DNA of 7,781 nucleotides from Balneolaceae bacterium (lineage in GTDB: Bacteria; Bacteroidota; Rhodothermia; Balneolales; Balneolaceae). The notes under the pieces are model-generated. The model did no database searches and was not told the origin of the DNA. It saw nothing but the letters and a program-made list of their open reading frames with translations. The position numbers and the translations under genes were made by a program. This document shows, one piece after another, positions 7,271 through 7,781 of the stretch. The DNA is taken from positions 1 to 7,781 of the forward strand of contig SKWF01000253.1 in NCBI GenBank assembly GCA_007129085.1. The letters are read 5' to 3'. Positions within the stretch are counted from its first letter, which is position 1; each line of letters opens with the position of its first letter.

Positions 7271-7432
7271 GAACAGAAATTGAATTTGGTTGGAACACCC
7301 AAACCGCGGTATATTGTAAGCAATTGATCAAAACAAAAGCCCATCTCCTACCAGATCAACTTTTTCCTCTTCTATCATTTCCCTGACAATACTTCTGTGG
7401 ATATACTATTTCTGCTTCAGAATTTTGAGCAT
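7271..7432. other. Intergenic DNA without a recognised gene
   Basis: Together with the flanking leader and terminator this makes a 326-bp gap between the HTH gene and the RND gene. I see no RNA gene or long ORF. The only codon-like stretch is a minus-strand frame open over 7328-7405 that could encode MIEEEKVDLVGDGLLF at its end. A TTGATC/GATCAA pair (7324-7359) is too weak to call a terminator. Confidence 0.5.
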
Positions 7433-7481
7433 AAAAAAAGCAGATACCCCTTCGAACTTTTTAGTCCAAAATGGCATCCGC
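7433..7481 (-). terminator. Rho-independent terminator of the RND transporter gene
   Basis: In the minus-strand RNA, GCGGAUGCC (7481-7473) pairs with GGUAUCUGC (7448-7440) over 9 bp, including two G-U pairs. Inside it, one A-G mismatch and four A-U/G-U pairs lead to a second stem, GGACU with AGUUC, closed by an AAAA loop. Seven U residues (7439-7433) follow at once. The wobble pairs form only in the minus-strand RNA, which fixes the direction. It begins 21 bp after the stop codon of the RND gene. Confidence 0.88.
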
Positions 7482-7502
7482 TTCTTCTGTAGAATTATTT
7501 AT

Positions 7503-7781
7503 TTATTCAGCCGGCACCGTCTCTACATCACCTGATGCCATAAACGCCGCCTTCTTCTCAGTAATATAAACCTTAATCTTATCCGCTGTGATGTACACTA
7601 CCGGAATTAGTACCAGTGTAATCATGGTTGATGCGATCAAGCCTCCAATTACAACCCTTGCGAGCGACGCCTGAATTTCACCTCCGGCACCAAACCCAAA
7701 CGAAAGTGGAAGCAGAGCAAGAACCGTCGTCAAAGTCGTCATCAAAATAGGCCTGAGTCGTAATTTTCCGGATTGAACAAC
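7503..7781 (-). CDS. RND-family efflux transporter, C-terminal part (5' end outside window)
   Basis: Only the last 92 residues are visible, and the frame is open to the window edge, so an internal start is not implied. The sequence matches the end of HAE1/AcrB-like or CusA-like inner-membrane pumps. It starts with the K-L-R-L-R-P-I-L-M-T-T-L segment, followed by the second-last membrane helix ending in LLPLSFGFG, the loop GAGGEIQASLARVVIGG, and the last helix ending in LVLIPVVY. A charged cytoplasmic tail closes the protein. These pumps use the proton gradient and work with a periplasmic adaptor and an outer-membrane channel; those genes would be expected outside the window. Whether it exports drugs or metals cannot be told from this part. 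It ends in the strong terminator just downstream. Confidence 0.92.
   Translation of the reverse strand, partial: VVQSGKLRLRPILMTTLTTVLALLPLSFGFGAGGEIQASLARVVIGGLIASTMITLVLIPVVYITADKIKVYITEKKAAFMASGDVETVPAE

Noticed and set aside
7324..7364. TTGATC/GATCAA inverted repeat followed by a T run as a plus-strand terminator
   Set aside because: The stem is only 6 bp and AT-rich, the loop is 24 nt, and no plus-strand gene ends near it.
7743..7745. TTG at 7745 as the start of a small 80-residue membrane protein
   Set aside because: The frame continues to the window edge and the residues before it (LRLRPI) are the conserved lead-in to an RND transmembrane helix, so it is the tail of a large transporter.

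Overview
This window looks like ordinary chromosomal sequence from a Gram-negative bacterium of the Bacteroidota/Balneolota/Rhodothermota kind. The reasons are an exported TPR-CHAT protein, an M28 peptidase, an RND efflux pump (which requires an outer membrane), start codons mostly without a Shine-Dalgarno sequence, and AT-rich intergenic DNA in a mid-GC genome. The lineage is inferred from gene style only. I see no tRNA, rRNA, CRISPR array, insertion sequence or prophage.

Layout from left to right. A 3'-terminal fragment of a zinc M28 peptidase gene (+) runs to base 1117. It converges, with only 7 bp between, on a 1030-codon gene (-) for an exported TPR-CHAT protein. That gene is the last of a probable three-gene minus-strand operon: CDP-alcohol phosphatidyltransferase (PgsA-like), ftsY, then TPR-CHAT, with gaps of 8 bp and 57 bp. 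A 67-bp divergent promoter region separates this operon from a Nudix hydrolase gene (+) of the ADP-ribose pyrophosphatase type. The Nudix gene overlaps, tail to tail, the end of a two-gene minus-strand unit: a helix-turn-helix DNA-binding protein followed, 3 bp later, by a 97-residue acidic protein of unknown function. A gap of 326 bp follows. It holds the AT-rich promoter region of that pair and a strong rho-independent terminator. The terminator belongs to the last gene, an RND-family transporter of which only the C-terminal 92 residues are in the window.

How the genes relate. The PgsA-like enzyme (anionic phospholipid synthesis) and FtsY (SRP receptor, which binds anionic lipids) are both membrane-biogenesis functions. 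The TPR-CHAT protein has a signal peptide, so it would be exported through the Sec machinery. The CHAT domain keeps its His-Cys dyad, and its TPR part holds five repeats in an exact 42-residue register. The most unusual items are this apparently active, exported caspase-like protein co-oriented with housekeeping genes, the hairpin directly abutting its start codon, and the HTH plus acidic-protein pair of unknown role. I found no clear evidence of an entirely new system.
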